Source: Flagellimonas sediminis
GTDB taxonomy: Bacteria > Bacteroidota > Bacteroidia > Flavobacteriales > Flavobacteriaceae
Direction of reading: 5' to 3'
Assembly: GCF_010500845.1 (NCBI RefSeq)
Contig: NZ_JAAAMI010000001.1
Coordinates: 310,001-374,000, forward strand
DNA length: 64,000 nucleotides
The notes under the pieces are model-generated. The model was not told the origin of the DNA. It did no database searches and worked only from the letters and a program-made list of their open reading frames with translations. Below are positions 27,525 through 36,896 of this stretch, in pieces. Position numbers and translations under genes: made by a program. Every line of letters begins with the position of its first letter. Position 1 is the first letter of the stretch.

Positions 27525-27546
27525 AAAGCACCTAAAACGGTGCTTT
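27525..27546 (-). terminator. Intrinsic terminator of tRNA-Ala
   Basis: AAAGCACC (27525-27532) and GGTGCTTT (27539-27546) form the stem; the minus strand continues with TTTTTGTAGG. It lies 6 bases past the tRNA 3' end. Confidence 0.8.
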
Positions 27547-27552
27547 AAATTC

Positions 27553-27629
<77 letters not shown>

Positions 27630-27686
27630 AAAGAGAGCGCAAAGGAAATACTTTTTTCCGAAAGTATCAAAATTTACGCCCTTTCC

Positions 27687-28484
27687 TTAATCTTTTTTAA
27701 CGCTCAGCACCAATACGGGTACCGGCACATAAAACTCCGATTTTAAAATGGTGTTCTTCTCCCACAGTTTTTTAAAGAAGCCTCTTTTTCTCCTGAACAC
27801 GCACAACATATCCGGATGCTCTTCATGATAAAATTCGGTTACTCCCAAATAGGTAGTGGCATTCTCGGTAATGGTCAGCTTTTTGCTTAAGTCCAAAAGT
27901 GCCGTATTCACTTTTAGATCGTCTTCGGAATATCCTGGTCTTTTTACCAACAACAAGCTTACTTCCGATTTAAACTTGTTCTTAATGGTTGCCAACGGGG
28001 TTAGGATGCTACTCCTTTTCAATATGCCCGATCCAAAGGCTGTCATTATCTTTTTTATCGGTTTAAAAGTAGTGCCCTTGGGCACGATCAAGGTTGGGAT
28101 ATCGGTCTGTTTAATGATCCTTCCCGAGGTATTCCCCAAATACAGTTCCTCTTGTATATCATTACTTTTTGGGGCAATAATAATCAAATCAATGCCCAAT
28201 TCTTTGTTGATGTCGTTCAAACCATCAATGATATCACCAGTGTAGGTCGCGATCTTTATTTCAATGTTCTTGGTATCCACCGCATCGATCACCTCCTTCA
28301 AATGTTCCTTGTTACTTTTGGCCACCTTCTCTTCCACATTGGCCAAACTACCCATGGCCGTGGCGACCGAGATTACATCCATCACAAAGATCTTGGCACC
28401 AAAAGTGGCGGCAAAATCAACAGCATATTGCAATGTTTTTGAGGAATCCGGGGAAGTCCCGATAGGAACGAGAATGTTGTTCAT
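27687..28484 (-). CDS. Universal stress protein family, tandem-domain type
   Basis: A 265-residue protein. Residues 1-140 form a complete UspA-like domain (NNILVPIGTSPDSSKTLQYA; a GNTSGRIIKQTDIPTLIVP end with the nucleotide-loop character). The second half (from about TFKPIKKIMTAFG) looks like a partly degenerate second domain. The ATG at 28484 begins the family; the 23 upstream codons do not. Such proteins respond to stress or starvation; a specific role is not predictable. Confidence 0.85.
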   Translation of the reverse strand: MNNILVPIGTSPDSSKTLQYAVDFAATFGAKIFVMDVISVATAMGSLANVEEKVAKSNKEHLKEVIDAVDTKNIEIKIATYTGDIIDGLNDINKELGIDLIIIAPKSNDIQEELYLGNTSGRIIKQTDIPTLIVPKGTTFKPIKKIMTAFGSGILKRSSILTPLATIKNKFKSEVSLLLVKRPGYSEDDLKVNTALLDLSKKLTITENATTYLGVTEFYHEEHPDMLCVFRRKRGFFKKLWEKNTILKSEFYVPVPVLVLSVKKD

Positions 28485-28537
28485 GGTTTGGTGATTATGA
28501 TTAAACCTTAAATTTACAATTAAATTGAAATGAAGCA

Positions 28538-29038
28538 ATGATACGACGTGCAAAGATATCTGAAATACCCGATATCTTATCCATTACCCGATTATGCGCC
28601 CTAAAAATGGAACAAAACGGCATTTATCAGTGGAACGAACACTATCCTTCCCAAGCGGCTTTCCTAAAAGATGTGGAACGAGAGGAACTGTATGTCCTAG
28701 AGGAAACAGATTCCATTTTGGGTACCATTGTGATTTCCACCTATATGGACGAGGAATACAAGCCTATCCAATGGCTCACTCCAAATGGCAACAGCACCTA
28801 CATCCATCGCCTTTCTGTTCATCCCGAGCATCAGGGCAAAGGCCTGGCGCAACAACTCATGGATTTTGCCGAAGCGTATTCCAAAAAACATCATTTCGTC
28901 TCCGTGCGTTTAGATACGTTTTCGCAGAATCATCGCAACCAGCGATTCTATGAGCAAAGGGGCTATCAAAAATTGGGCGATATCTTCTTCCCCAAACAAA
29001 GCGAACATCCCTTTCATTGTTACGAATTGGTGCTGTAA
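28538..29038 (+). CDS. GNAT family N-acetyltransferase
   Basis: A 166-residue acetyl-CoA-dependent transferase. The acetyl-CoA loop is in VHPEHQGKGLAQQLMDFAE, followed by VRLDTFSQNHRNQRFYEQRGY typical of the fold. The substrate is unknown. The MATE gene starts 12 bases after its stop in the same frame, so both are likely co-transcribed. Confidence 0.9.
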   Translation: MIRRAKISEIPDILSITRLCALKMEQNGIYQWNEHYPSQAAFLKDVEREELYVLEETDSILGTIVISTYMDEEYKPIQWLTPNGNSTYIHRLSVHPEHQGKGLAQQLMDFAEAYSKKHHFVSVRLDTFSQNHRNQRFYEQRGYQKLGDIFFPKQSEHPFHCYELVL

Positions 29039-29050
29039 CTTGCAGCCGAT

Positions 29051-30385
29051 TTGAGCACACAGGTAAATTTCAGGACCATCAACCAATTGGCAATCCCTGC
29101 AACCATTTCAGGGATAGCGGAGCCCTTGCTTTCCATTACGGATACGGCCATAGTGGGCAACATTCCAGCGGACAGTTTGGAGTCTTTGGCCGCGGCGGGC
29201 ATTGTGGGTTCCTTTTTGTCCATGCTCATATGGGTATTGGGGCAGACACGTAGTTCCATATCAGCCATTATTTCGCAATACTTGGGAGCGGGCAGGCTGG
29301 AAGAAGTCAAGCAACTTCCTGCCCAGGCCATTTTTTTCAATATTTTGTTGAGTGTGGTCGTATTGGTATCAACCGTTTTTGTTATCGAGGAGATCTTTAC
29401 ACTGTTCAATGCTACCGGAAAAATATTGCATTACTGTGTTTCTTATTATTCCATTCGGGTTTGGGGATTTCCGTTGACGCTTTTCACATTTGCCATTTTT
29501 GGCATTTTTCGAGGTTTGCAAAATACCTTTTATCCCATGGTCATTGCCATTATCGGGGCGGTGTTGAACATTGGGCTCGACTTTCTTTTGGTCTATGGGG
29601 TGGAAGGATGGATACCGGCCCTGTATCTGGAAGGTGCTGCATGGGCCAGTTTGATATCCCAAGCCATTATGGCCCTTTTGGCCTTTGTCCTATTGATGAA
29701 AAAAACCGAAATCAGTATGAAGTTGGTCTTTCCGCTCAACAAAGAACTGAAACGGGTCATTTTTATGAGCCTCAATCTTTTTGTCCGAGCCATTGCCCTT
29801 AATGTGGCCTTGATCCTGGCCGTCCGTGAAGCCACTGCTCTGGGTGATCGTTTCATCGGGGCCCATACCATTGCCATCAACCTATGGTTGTTCGCGGCCT
29901 TTTTTATTGATGGTTTTGCAGCTGCTGGCAACAGCATGGGTGGAAAACTTTTGGGGGCTGGCGATTACAATGGGCTTTGGAAATTGGCAAAAAAAATTGT
30001 GTTGTATGGCATGGTGGTCAGTCTCATTTTGATGTTGTTCGGCTTCCTATTTTACCATCCGATCGGACAGCTTTTTTCCAACGACACCTTGGTGCTTGAT
30101 ACTTTTTACGGCATATTCTATATTGTGATTTTGGGATTGCCTATGAATACTTTGGCTTTTGTTTTTGATGGATTGTTCAAGGGATTGGGCGAAATGAAAT
30201 ATTTACGGAATGTGCTGCTCACCGCAACATTTTTGGGATTTGTCCCTTGCCTCTACATAGGCAAATTTTTGGGATGGGGTTTTTATGCCATTTGGGTGGC
30301 CTTTGTCATTTGGATGTTGATCCGTGGATTTGCCCTACTCTGGAAATTTGATAGAAAATTCAGGCCCTTGGTCCAAAACCCGTAA
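29051..30385 (+). CDS. MATE family efflux transporter
   Basis: A 444-residue inner membrane antiporter with about 12 hydrophobic segments. NorM/DinF-type blocks include PATISGIAEPLLSITDTAIV near the N-terminus and the internal repeat starting at LFVRAIALNVALILAVREAT. No in-frame ATG precedes the family start, and the stop of the GNAT gene closes the frame 12 bases upstream, so the TTG at 29051 is the probable start codon. Substrates are likely organic cations or drugs. Confidence 0.92.
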   Translation: MSTQVNFRTINQLAIPATISGIAEPLLSITDTAIVGNIPADSLESLAAAGIVGSFLSMLIWVLGQTRSSISAIISQYLGAGRLEEVKQLPAQAIFFNILLSVVVLVSTVFVIEEIFTLFNATGKILHYCVSYYSIRVWGFPLTLFTFAIFGIFRGLQNTFYPMVIAIIGAVLNIGLDFLLVYGVEGWIPALYLEGAAWASLISQAIMALLAFVLLMKKTEISMKLVFPLNKELKRVIFMSLNLFVRAIALNVALILAVREATALGDRFIGAHTIAINLWLFAAFFIDGFAAAGNSMGGKLLGAGDYNGLWKLAKKIVLYGMVVSLILMLFGFLFYHPIGQLFSNDTLVLDTFYGIFYIVILGLPMNTLAFVFDGLFKGLGEMKYLRNVLLTATFLGFVPCLYIGKFLGWGFYAIWVAFVIWMLIRGFALLWKFDRKFRPLVQNP

Positions 30386-30466
30386 TTTAGCAATGTCAAA
30401 GGTCAGACATCAGATTCAAGACAACTGATAATTGTTTATTGCTCATTGTAAATTGTTCATTGAAAC
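30386..30466. repeat. A+T-rich imperfect short repeats before the enoyl-CoA hydratase gene
   Basis: Units of the form AATTGTTTATTG, CTCATTGTA and AATTGTTCATTG follow each other. Similar filler is frequent in flavobacterial intergenic DNA; its role is unknown. Confidence 0.4.
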
Positions 30467-31234
30467 ATGTCCACAGATAGAGTCAACGGAAGCTTATACA
30501 CCAAAATAGAAAACGGAATCGCCACCGTGGAGTTTGGCCATCCTGCCAGTAATTCCTTTGTTTCTGAATTGTTGGACCGATTGACCAAAGAGTTTGGCAA
30601 ACTTGCCTTTAATAGCGAGGTATCCATTATTGTCCTTAAATCCGAAGGTAATCGTGCCTTTTGTGCTGGGGCTTCCTTTGATGAACTGGTCGCCATTTCC
30701 AATCTTGAAGAAGGCAAACAATTTTTTAGTGGATTTGCCAATGTCATCAATGCCATGCGTAACTGTCCTAAGCCCATCATAGGGCGGATACAGGGCAAGA
30801 CCGTTGGCGGAGGGGTCGGTTTGGCAGCGGCCTGCGATTATGTACATGCCTCTGTGGAAGCCGCCATCAAATTATCGGAGATTTCCATTGGCATAGGTCC
30901 TTTCGTAATTGCCCCGGCAGTGGAACGAAAAATGGGCAAGGCGGCGTTGGCCGAGCTCTCCTTATATCCCACGGAGTGGAAAAATGCGTATTGGGCCAAG
31001 GAAAAAGGATTGTTTTCCAAGGTTTATGACTCCATTTCAGAAATGGACAAGGAGTTGGACATCCACCTTCAAAAATTGGCCACATATAATCCCGAAGCCC
31101 TATCACAAATGAAAAAGGTGCTCTGGGAAGGTACCGAACATTGGGACAAACTCCTTCTGGAGCGCGCCGAGGCTTCCGGAAAATTGGCGCTGTCACCAAA
31201 CACTAAAAAAGCATTGGAAAAGTTTAAAAAATAA
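30467..31234 (+). CDS. Enoyl-CoA hydratase/isomerase family protein
   Basis: A 255-residue crotonase-fold protein. The oxyanion-hole segments are FCAGASFDEL and GKTVGGGVGLAAACDYV. The usual second glutamate region reads SEISIGIGPF, so hydratase chemistry is plausible but not certain within this diverse superfamily. It is followed 10 bases later by a tiny membrane-protein frame and lpxH. Confidence 0.88.
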   Translation: MSTDRVNGSLYTKIENGIATVEFGHPASNSFVSELLDRLTKEFGKLAFNSEVSIIVLKSEGNRAFCAGASFDELVAISNLEEGKQFFSGFANVINAMRNCPKPIIGRIQGKTVGGGVGLAAACDYVHASVEAAIKLSEISIGIGPFVIAPAVERKMGKAALAELSLYPTEWKNAYWAKEKGLFSKVYDSISEMDKELDIHLQKLATYNPEALSQMKKVLWEGTEHWDKLLLERAEASGKLALSPNTKKALEKFKK

Positions 31235-31244
31235 ATGTAGAAAA

Positions 31245-31334
31245 ATGAGAAGTATCTTCCCCCTATTGGTCGTGGTCCTTGTTGTGGTCTATGTTGTCAA
31301 TAAAATACGCAACAACAGAAAGTTCAAAAGATAG
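31245..31334 (+). CDS. 29-residue single-pass membrane microprotein
   Basis: ATG at 31245 encodes MRSIFPLLVVVLVVVYVV followed by NKIRNNRKFKR and a TAG whose last base directly precedes the ATG of lpxH. One hydrophobic helix with a basic cytosolic tail; the positive-inside rule puts the C-terminus inside. It sits in the same direction between the enoyl-CoA hydratase and lpxH genes with tight spacing. It is too short for most gene finders. Function unknown. Confidence 0.55.
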   Translation: MRSIFPLLVVVLVVVYVVNKIRNNRKFKR

Positions 31335-32102
31335 ATGAAGGATATTACCTTGCCGGAAGGCAAAAAGGTCTATTTCGCAAGTGATAACCACCTTGGGGCA
31401 CCCACCCGAAAGGACAGTCTGCCGCGGGAAAAAAAGTTTGTGGCCTGGCTGGATTCCATCAAGCACGATGCACATGCCATTTTCTTGATGGGCGACCTCT
31501 TCGACTTTTGGTTCGAATACAAGACCGTTGTCCCCAAAGGGTTCAGTCGTACCTTGGGCAAATTGGCGGAGCTTTCGGATATGGGCATCCAAATCACCTA
31601 TTTTGTGGGCAATCATGATCTTTGGATGAACGGCTATTTTGAGGAAGAGTTCAACATTCCCGTATACCACAAACCCCAACAGTTTTTGATCAACAATACT
31701 TCCTTCTTCATTGGGCATGGAGATGGACTAGGCCCACATGACAAAGGGTTCAAAAGGATGAAAAAAGTGTTCACCAATCCAGTGGCCAAATGGTTTTTCA
31801 GGTGGTTGCACCCTGATTGGGGGGTTCGTTTGGGGCAACATCTATCCGTGAACAACAAGATCATTTCCGGGGAGGCCGATGCCACTTTTTTGGGCGAGGA
31901 CAAAGAATGGCTTATCCTCTATGCCAAACGAAAACTGGAACAGCAACATTACGATCACTTCATCTTCGGACATAGGCACCTTCCGTTGGAGATCCAACTC
32001 AATGAAAAATCCACTTATACCAACTTAGGGGATTGGATTTCCTATTTTACCTATGCCGTTTTTGATGGAGAAAAATTGACTTTGCAGAAATTGGAAGCTT
32101 AA
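31335..32102 (+). CDS. lpxH: UDP-2,3-diacylglucosamine diphosphatase
   Basis: A 255-residue metallophosphoesterase that hydrolyses UDP-2,3-diacylglucosamine to lipid X in lipid A synthesis, acting at the inner membrane face. Metal motifs are SDNHLG, GDLFDFWFEY, GNHDLWM, GHGDGLG and FGHRHLP. GDLFDFW and the helical insert with KWFFRWLHPDWG are typical of LpxH. It overlaps the convergent MFS gene by 4 bases. Confidence 0.93.
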   Translation: MKDITLPEGKKVYFASDNHLGAPTRKDSLPREKKFVAWLDSIKHDAHAIFLMGDLFDFWFEYKTVVPKGFSRTLGKLAELSDMGIQITYFVGNHDLWMNGYFEEEFNIPVYHKPQQFLINNTSFFIGHGDGLGPHDKGFKRMKKVFTNPVAKWFFRWLHPDWGVRLGQHLSVNNKIISGEADATFLGEDKEWLILYAKRKLEQQHYDHFIFGHRHLPLEIQLNEKSTYTNLGDWISYFTYAVFDGEKLTLQKLEA

Positions 32103-33355
32103 TCCTTTTCGTGCTCGTCAATATCTTTTTGAAGGTCCAATTTTCTAAAAGTTGGTGAAATGATGGCAGTGGTACCCACGGTTAATATGGTCATGCAGCC
32201 TCCAAAGACTACCGCTGTAACGGTACCGAACAATTTGGCCGCCAATCCACTTTCAAAGGCACCCAGCTCATTGGAGGATCCCACGAACATGGAATTTACG
32301 GAGGCTACCCTTCCTCTCATATTGTCAGGTGTTTTTAATTGTAGAATGGTCTGGCGTATGATCATGGATACCCCATCCACTGCACCACTAAGGAACAAGG
32401 CCGCTACCGAAAGCCAAAATAGTTCGGAGATACCAAAGACGATAATACAGATTCCAAAGGCGAATACGGCCAGCAAAAGTTTCTTACCGGCATTTCTATG
32501 TAAAGGAAAACGCGTGGACCCTAACATGGTAAGCGAGGCCCCAATGGCCGGAGCGGCCCTTAAAATGCCAAATCCTTCGGAACCTACGTGTAAAATATCT
32601 TGGGCATAAACAGGCAATAGCGCCACGGCTCCACCAAAAAGTACCGCAATCATATCCAAGGTCAGCGCGCCAAAAATGGCCTTGCTGCCAAACACGAATT
32701 TGAGACCATCCTTCAAACTTTGGAACACAGGCTCCCCAATCTTGGGGTTCAAAATGGGCTTTTTTGGAATCTGAAACAGGAAAAGGAGAGCCATCAAAGA
32801 AAATCCGAAAATGACACACATGCTCCAATGTACCCCAATCCAGCTGATAGAAAAACCCGCCAATGCAGGACCCAAAACAGAAGCCAACTGCCAAGTGGAA
32901 CTACTCCACGTTGCCGCGTTGGGATATATTTTTTTGGGAACGATCAAAGCAATCAAGGAGAAAATAGTGGGACCTAAAAACGAACGGACCAACCCGCCCA
33001 AAAATACCAAGGCATAAATGGAATACAGGATTTTTTTCGGTGCCCAAGATTCCTGTAATCCTGGCCAACTCAATACAAACAACCCCAGACTGATCACGGA
33101 AAACCCTGCGATACAAGTCACCAAAAGGTTGCGCTTTTCCCGTTGATCCACGATGTGGCCTGCAAACAAGGCCATGCCCACAGCGGGAATCACCTCCATC
33201 AGTCCGATAATACCCAAGGAAAGGGGATCCTTCGTCAAGGAATATACCTGCCACTCGATTACAATGAACTGCATGGACCAAGCAAAAACCATGGCAAAAC
33301 GAACCAATAAAAAAATATTGAACTCCCTATATCGGAGTGCGGCATATGGATCCAT
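32099..33355 (-). CDS. MFS transporter
   Basis: A 418-residue inner membrane protein with about 12 hydrophobic segments. The cytosolic loop motif between helices 2 and 3 reads AGHIVDQREKRNLL, the MFS signature, and a central loop near residues 205-225 splits the halves. The general shape fits the EntS/drug-exporter type. Convergent with lpxH and 6 bases downstream of recJ on the same strand. Substrate unknown. Confidence 0.9.
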   Translation of the reverse strand: MDPYAALRYREFNIFLLVRFAMVFAWSMQFIVIEWQVYSLTKDPLSLGIIGLMEVIPAVGMALFAGHIVDQREKRNLLVTCIAGFSVISLGLFVLSWPGLQESWAPKKILYSIYALVFLGGLVRSFLGPTIFSLIALIVPKKIYPNAATWSSSTWQLASVLGPALAGFSISWIGVHWSMCVIFGFSLMALLFLFQIPKKPILNPKIGEPVFQSLKDGLKFVFGSKAIFGALTLDMIAVLFGGAVALLPVYAQDILHVGSEGFGILRAAPAIGASLTMLGSTRFPLHRNAGKKLLLAVFAFGICIIVFGISELFWLSVAALFLSGAVDGVSMIIRQTILQLKTPDNMRGRVASVNSMFVGSSNELGAFESGLAAKLFGTVTAVVFGGCMTILTVGTTAIISPTFRKLDLQKDIDEHEKD

Positions 33356-33361
33356 AAATGT

Positions 33362-35050
33362 CTAGCGAATGTCTCTTAGTTTAAGTTGAAGGCTCACCGT
33401 TCCGTTCCATTCATTTTCATCAAGCGAAAATACGCCATCGAAAGGTTTTACACTCTTCACTAGACCCATTTTATTTCCAAGGTTGAAACCAATGGCACCA
33501 ATAGGTGTTGACCCATTCTGATAGAGGGCACATTTTAAATGTTTTTCATCTTCCCCCACCCCTCGGGCATAGCCGGTATCCTTAAGTCCCTCGGCCATAA
33601 AAATCGGAGTCATGTTCCCAGGACCGAATGGCGCGAACTGTTTTAGGATACGCATCAATTTGGGAGAAATTTGATCCATCTCTATCTTGGCATCGATACT
33701 GATCTCCGGTTGCAACAATTGTGGATCGATGGAGTCTGCCACCACTTTTTCGAACTGCTGCTTGAAGTTTTCATATTGTTCTTCCAACAAGGTCAATCCG
33801 GCCGCATACATATGTCCCCCGAACTGCTCCAAACAATCGGAGCACTCTTCCAAGGCGTTGTAAATATCGAACCCTTTTACGGATCGTGCCGAGGCTGCCA
33901 GTTTATCCCCACTTTTGGTAAAGACCAAAGTAGGTCGGTAATAGGTTTCGGTGAGTCGGGATGCCACAATACCGATGACGCCTTTATGCCAGTTTTCGTT
34001 GTAGACTACAGAAGTAAATCGACCTTCTTCCTGATTGTTCTGAATCTGCAATAAGGCCTCTTCGGTAATTTCCCTATCCAAACTTTTGCGCTCCACATTG
34101 AACGCCTCAATTTCTTGGGCATATTTTTGGGCGGTGGCCAGATTGGTCTCTTTCAACAAGGCTACGGCATGCTGTCCGTGTTTCATCCTTCCGGCGGCAT
34201 TGATTCTAGGGGCTATGATAAAAACCACATCGGTAATGGTCAGTTCCTTTTTGTTCACTTGGTCCAAGATCGCTTTAAAGCCGATTCTTGGCGACTCATT
34301 GATCACCTGCAACCCAAAATACGCCAACACGCGGTTTTCGCCAGTAATGGGAACAATGTCCGCAGCAATTGCCGTGGCTACCAAATCCAGATATGGCACC
34401 AGTTGTTCGGTGGTGATTCCCTTGGATGCGCCCAAGGCTTGTATCAATTTAAACCCAACCCCGCAACCGCAAAGCTCTTTGTAGGGATATGGGCATACTT
34501 CCTGTTTGGGATCCAAAATGGCCACGGCATCGGGCAAAACATCCCCTGGTCTATGGTGATCGCAAATGATGACATCGATTCCCTTTTCCTTGGCATATTG
34601 CACTTTTTCCACCGCCTTTACTCCGCAATCCAAGGCTATGATCAGGGAAATGTCGTTATCCTCGGCAAAATCGATTCCCTGAAAGGAAATGCCATACCCT
34701 TCGGAGTAGCGATCGGGAATGTAAGTGGCCACATTGGGGTAAAATTCCAATAAAAAGGACGATACCAACGCTACCGAAGTAGTGCCATCCACATCATAAT
34801 CCCCATAAATCAAAATATTTTCCTCCTCCTGCATGGCCTGCTCAATGCGCACAACGGCCTTGTCCATGTCCTTCATTAAATAGGGATCGTGCAAATGGGA
34901 AAGTTCGGGCCGAAAAAAGGCCTTTGCTTCGTCATAATTGGTGATTCCCCTTTGGATAAGGAGTTGTGCAACAATGTTCTCGACCTTTAACTCCTTGGCG
35001 AGTTGGTCGATGGTTTCTTGGGTAGGTACGGGTTTTAGGGTCCAACGCAT
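33362..35050 (-). CDS. recJ: Single-stranded-DNA-specific exonuclease RecJ
   Basis: A 562-residue 5'-3' single-strand exonuclease for recombination and mismatch repair. DHH-family motifs are YGDYDVDGTTSVAL, LIIALDCG and VIICDHHRPGD, and DHHA1 has GRMKHGQHAVAL and GFDIYNALEECSDCLEQFGGH (split here for length). The OB-type C-terminus ends the protein. The ATG at 35050 is used; the four extra upstream codons depend on TTG. Confidence 0.95.
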   Translation of the reverse strand: MRWTLKPVPTQETIDQLAKELKVENIVAQLLIQRGITNYDEAKAFFRPELSHLHDPYLMKDMDKAVVRIEQAMQEEENILIYGDYDVDGTTSVALVSSFLLEFYPNVATYIPDRYSEGYGISFQGIDFAEDNDISLIIALDCGVKAVEKVQYAKEKGIDVIICDHHRPGDVLPDAVAILDPKQEVCPYPYKELCGCGVGFKLIQALGASKGITTEQLVPYLDLVATAIAADIVPITGENRVLAYFGLQVINESPRIGFKAILDQVNKKELTITDVVFIIAPRINAAGRMKHGQHAVALLKETNLATAQKYAQEIEAFNVERKSLDREITEEALLQIQNNQEEGRFTSVVYNENWHKGVIGIVASRLTETYYRPTLVFTKSGDKLAASARSVKGFDIYNALEECSDCLEQFGGHMYAAGLTLLEEQYENFKQQFEKVVADSIDPQLLQPEISIDAKIEMDQISPKLMRILKQFAPFGPGNMTPIFMAEGLKDTGYARGVGEDEKHLKCALYQNGSTPIGAIGFNLGNKMGLVKSVKPFDGVFSLDENEWNGTVSLQLKLRDIR

Positions 35051-35070
35051 AATTCTGTTCAAATAGGTTC

Positions 35071-35751
35071 TTATTGGGTAACATTTGGGGTATGGATTGC
35101 TGCTGTTTCAAATCGTTTGATCACCGAATAGGTGATGCAAATATGGGCAAGGTAATAGGTCGGTGTGATCAAAAAATCAAAAGTATGATAGCCTACAAAT
35201 TCCTTGAAGGCGATAATGGTGTCCGAAAATAGGATAAGTCCAATTCCGATGACATAACTCCATTTTTCCGTAGGGCCAACCGTCATGCCCATGGAAGCGC
35301 CCAACGAAAAACAAGAGATGAGCAAATAGATCAACGATGCCGCCATTAAGGCCGTATCGGTAATTTTTGGGTACAGCACCAAGAAGAAAAAGGCAAGAAA
35401 CCCGATCAGTACTATTGCGGTTGCTTTCCAATCCATCTTTCCGTTGAGCAATGCATACACCAAATATCCGACATGGGCCAAGAAAAATAGGGCAATCCCC
35501 TTTACGAACAAGGAAACATCGCCGTTCATGCGCGATAAAAACCAATCGCCAATAATGGAACACACAAATGCGCCCACCAACATCCAAAGGTCCTTATTTC
35601 CTTTTTTACGGTACAGGAACCCCAATCCGATCAGAATCCCCATTCCCGCCGTTCCGGATTTGAAAATGAATTGGGAGGTGGTTACCCCCAAAATGGCAAG
35701 TACAACGGATAGTGCCAATGCCCCATAAGCCCAATTTTTAATTCGCCACAT
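35071..35751 (-). CDS. Lysoplasmalogenase (YhhN/TMEM86 family)
   Basis: A 226-residue protein with about eight hydrophobic segments and no signal peptide. Typical features are the FVCSIIGDWFLS segment, FFLAHVGYLVYAL and ILFSDTIIAF. Members hydrolyse the vinyl-ether bond of lysoplasmalogens or related lipids in the membrane. Lies 20 bases upstream of recJ in the same direction. Confidence 0.85.
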   Translation of the reverse strand: MWRIKNWAYGALALSVVLAILGVTTSQFIFKSGTAGMGILIGLGFLYRKKGNKDLWMLVGAFVCSIIGDWFLSRMNGDVSLFVKGIALFFLAHVGYLVYALLNGKMDWKATAIVLIGFLAFFFLVLYPKITDTALMAASLIYLLISCFSLGASMGMTVGPTEKWSYVIGIGLILFSDTIIAFKEFVGYHTFDFLITPTYYLAHICITYSVIKRFETAAIHTPNVTQ

Positions 35752-35817
35752 TCCAATTTAATTTTATGACATTCAACAATAAAAGGAACCGGGGGTTACT
35801 GTCCTTACACGAATTTC

Positions 35818-36240
35818 CTATTTGTGATGGTACAGAATCTTAATATCCAATTTGGCAAATTTCCGAAACATTTCCATGACCCCACAATACCGTTCCACAG
35901 AAAGATCGACCGCCTTTTTCAGTTTATCCTCCTTAAGGTTTGAGCCTGTGAAATGATATTCGATCACCACCGAATCGTAATATTTGGGATGTTCTTCGGT
36001 AAGGTTGGCAATGGTATCTATTTTAAATTCATCCACTTCCAGTTTCATTTTCTGGATCAAGGAAGCAACATCCAAACCAGAACAACCGGCCAACGAGGAT
36101 AGCATCAAGGCCTTTGGCCGCAAACCGGATCCATCGCCGCCACTTTCGGGCCCTGCATCAATTTTTAGGGTATGTCCGGAAGGATTATTGCTTTCAAATG
36201 CCATTCCACCCAACCAGGTGGTTGTTATATGATTTGTCAT
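35818..36240 (-). CDS. OsmC/Ohr family protein
   Basis: A 140-residue protein with the OsmC fold. The reactive cysteine is in SSLAGCSGLDVASLIQKM, but the second reactive cysteine, usually in a VxxAVxLSxxxYC-like helix, corresponds to VDLSVERYCGVMEMF. Both cysteines are therefore present and the family's thiol-dependent peroxide reduction is plausible. The ATG at 36240 is chosen over a TTG ten codons upstream. Confidence 0.9.
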   Translation of the reverse strand: MTNHITTTWLGGMAFESNNPSGHTLKIDAGPESGGDGSGLRPKALMLSSLAGCSGLDVASLIQKMKLEVDEFKIDTIANLTEEHPKYYDSVVIEYHFTGSNLKEDKLKKAVDLSVERYCGVMEMFRKFAKLDIKILYHHK

Positions 36241-36293
36241 GAAGTCAATTTTTCGTTTCTTGTTGTTCAAAAATACAATTTAAAATCGCATCC

Positions 36294-36896
36294 ATGGCCT
36301 TAGTTCAACCCTTAGACCCCAATCATGACCCCGAAACCAAACAATTGGCAACATTCTTTAACGAGACCCTAGGCTTTTGTCCCAATTCGGTATTGACCAT
36401 GCAGCACAGACCGGCTATTTCCAAAGCCTTCATCAACCTCAACAAGGCGGTAATGGCCAACGAGGGCCGGGTAACTTCGGCATTAAAACGCATGATTGCC
36501 TGGGTAAGCAGCAATGCCACCGGATGCCGGTATTGCCAAGCCCATGCCATACGGGCAGCTGAACGGTATGGCGCCGAACAGGAACAACTGGACCATATTT
36601 GGGAGTACCGCACCCATCCCGCTTTTTCGGAAGCAGAGCGTGCCGCTTTGGATTTTTCACTGGCGGCTTCGCAAGTACCCAATGCGGTTTCCAAGGACAT
36701 CAAAGACCGACTGTACCAACATTGGAACGAAGGGGAGATTGTGGAAATGTTGGGGGTGATATCCCTTTTTGGCTACCTCAACCGTTGGAACGACTCCATG
36801 GGCACTTCCATTGAAGACGGTGCCGTGGAAAGTGCCGAACAGTATTTGGGCAAACACGGTTGGGAAAAGGGAAAGCATGATGGTTCTAGATATTAG
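36294..36896 (+). CDS. Carboxymuconolactone decarboxylase / AhpD-like protein
   Basis: A 200-residue peroxidase-related protein. The redox motif is CRYCQAHAIRAAERYG (CxxC then H), embedded in the usual helices (SALKRMIAWVSSNATG before it). Divergent from OsmC, so a thiol-peroxide theme is shared by the two neighbours. Its last 11 bases overlap the convergent UDG gene. Confidence 0.85.
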   Translation: MALVQPLDPNHDPETKQLATFFNETLGFCPNSVLTMQHRPAISKAFINLNKAVMANEGRVTSALKRMIAWVSSNATGCRYCQAHAIRAAERYGAEQEQLDHIWEYRTHPAFSEAERAALDFSLAASQVPNAVSKDIKDRLYQHWNEGEIVEMLGVISLFGYLNRWNDSMGTSIEDGAVESAEQYLGKHGWEKGKHDGSRY

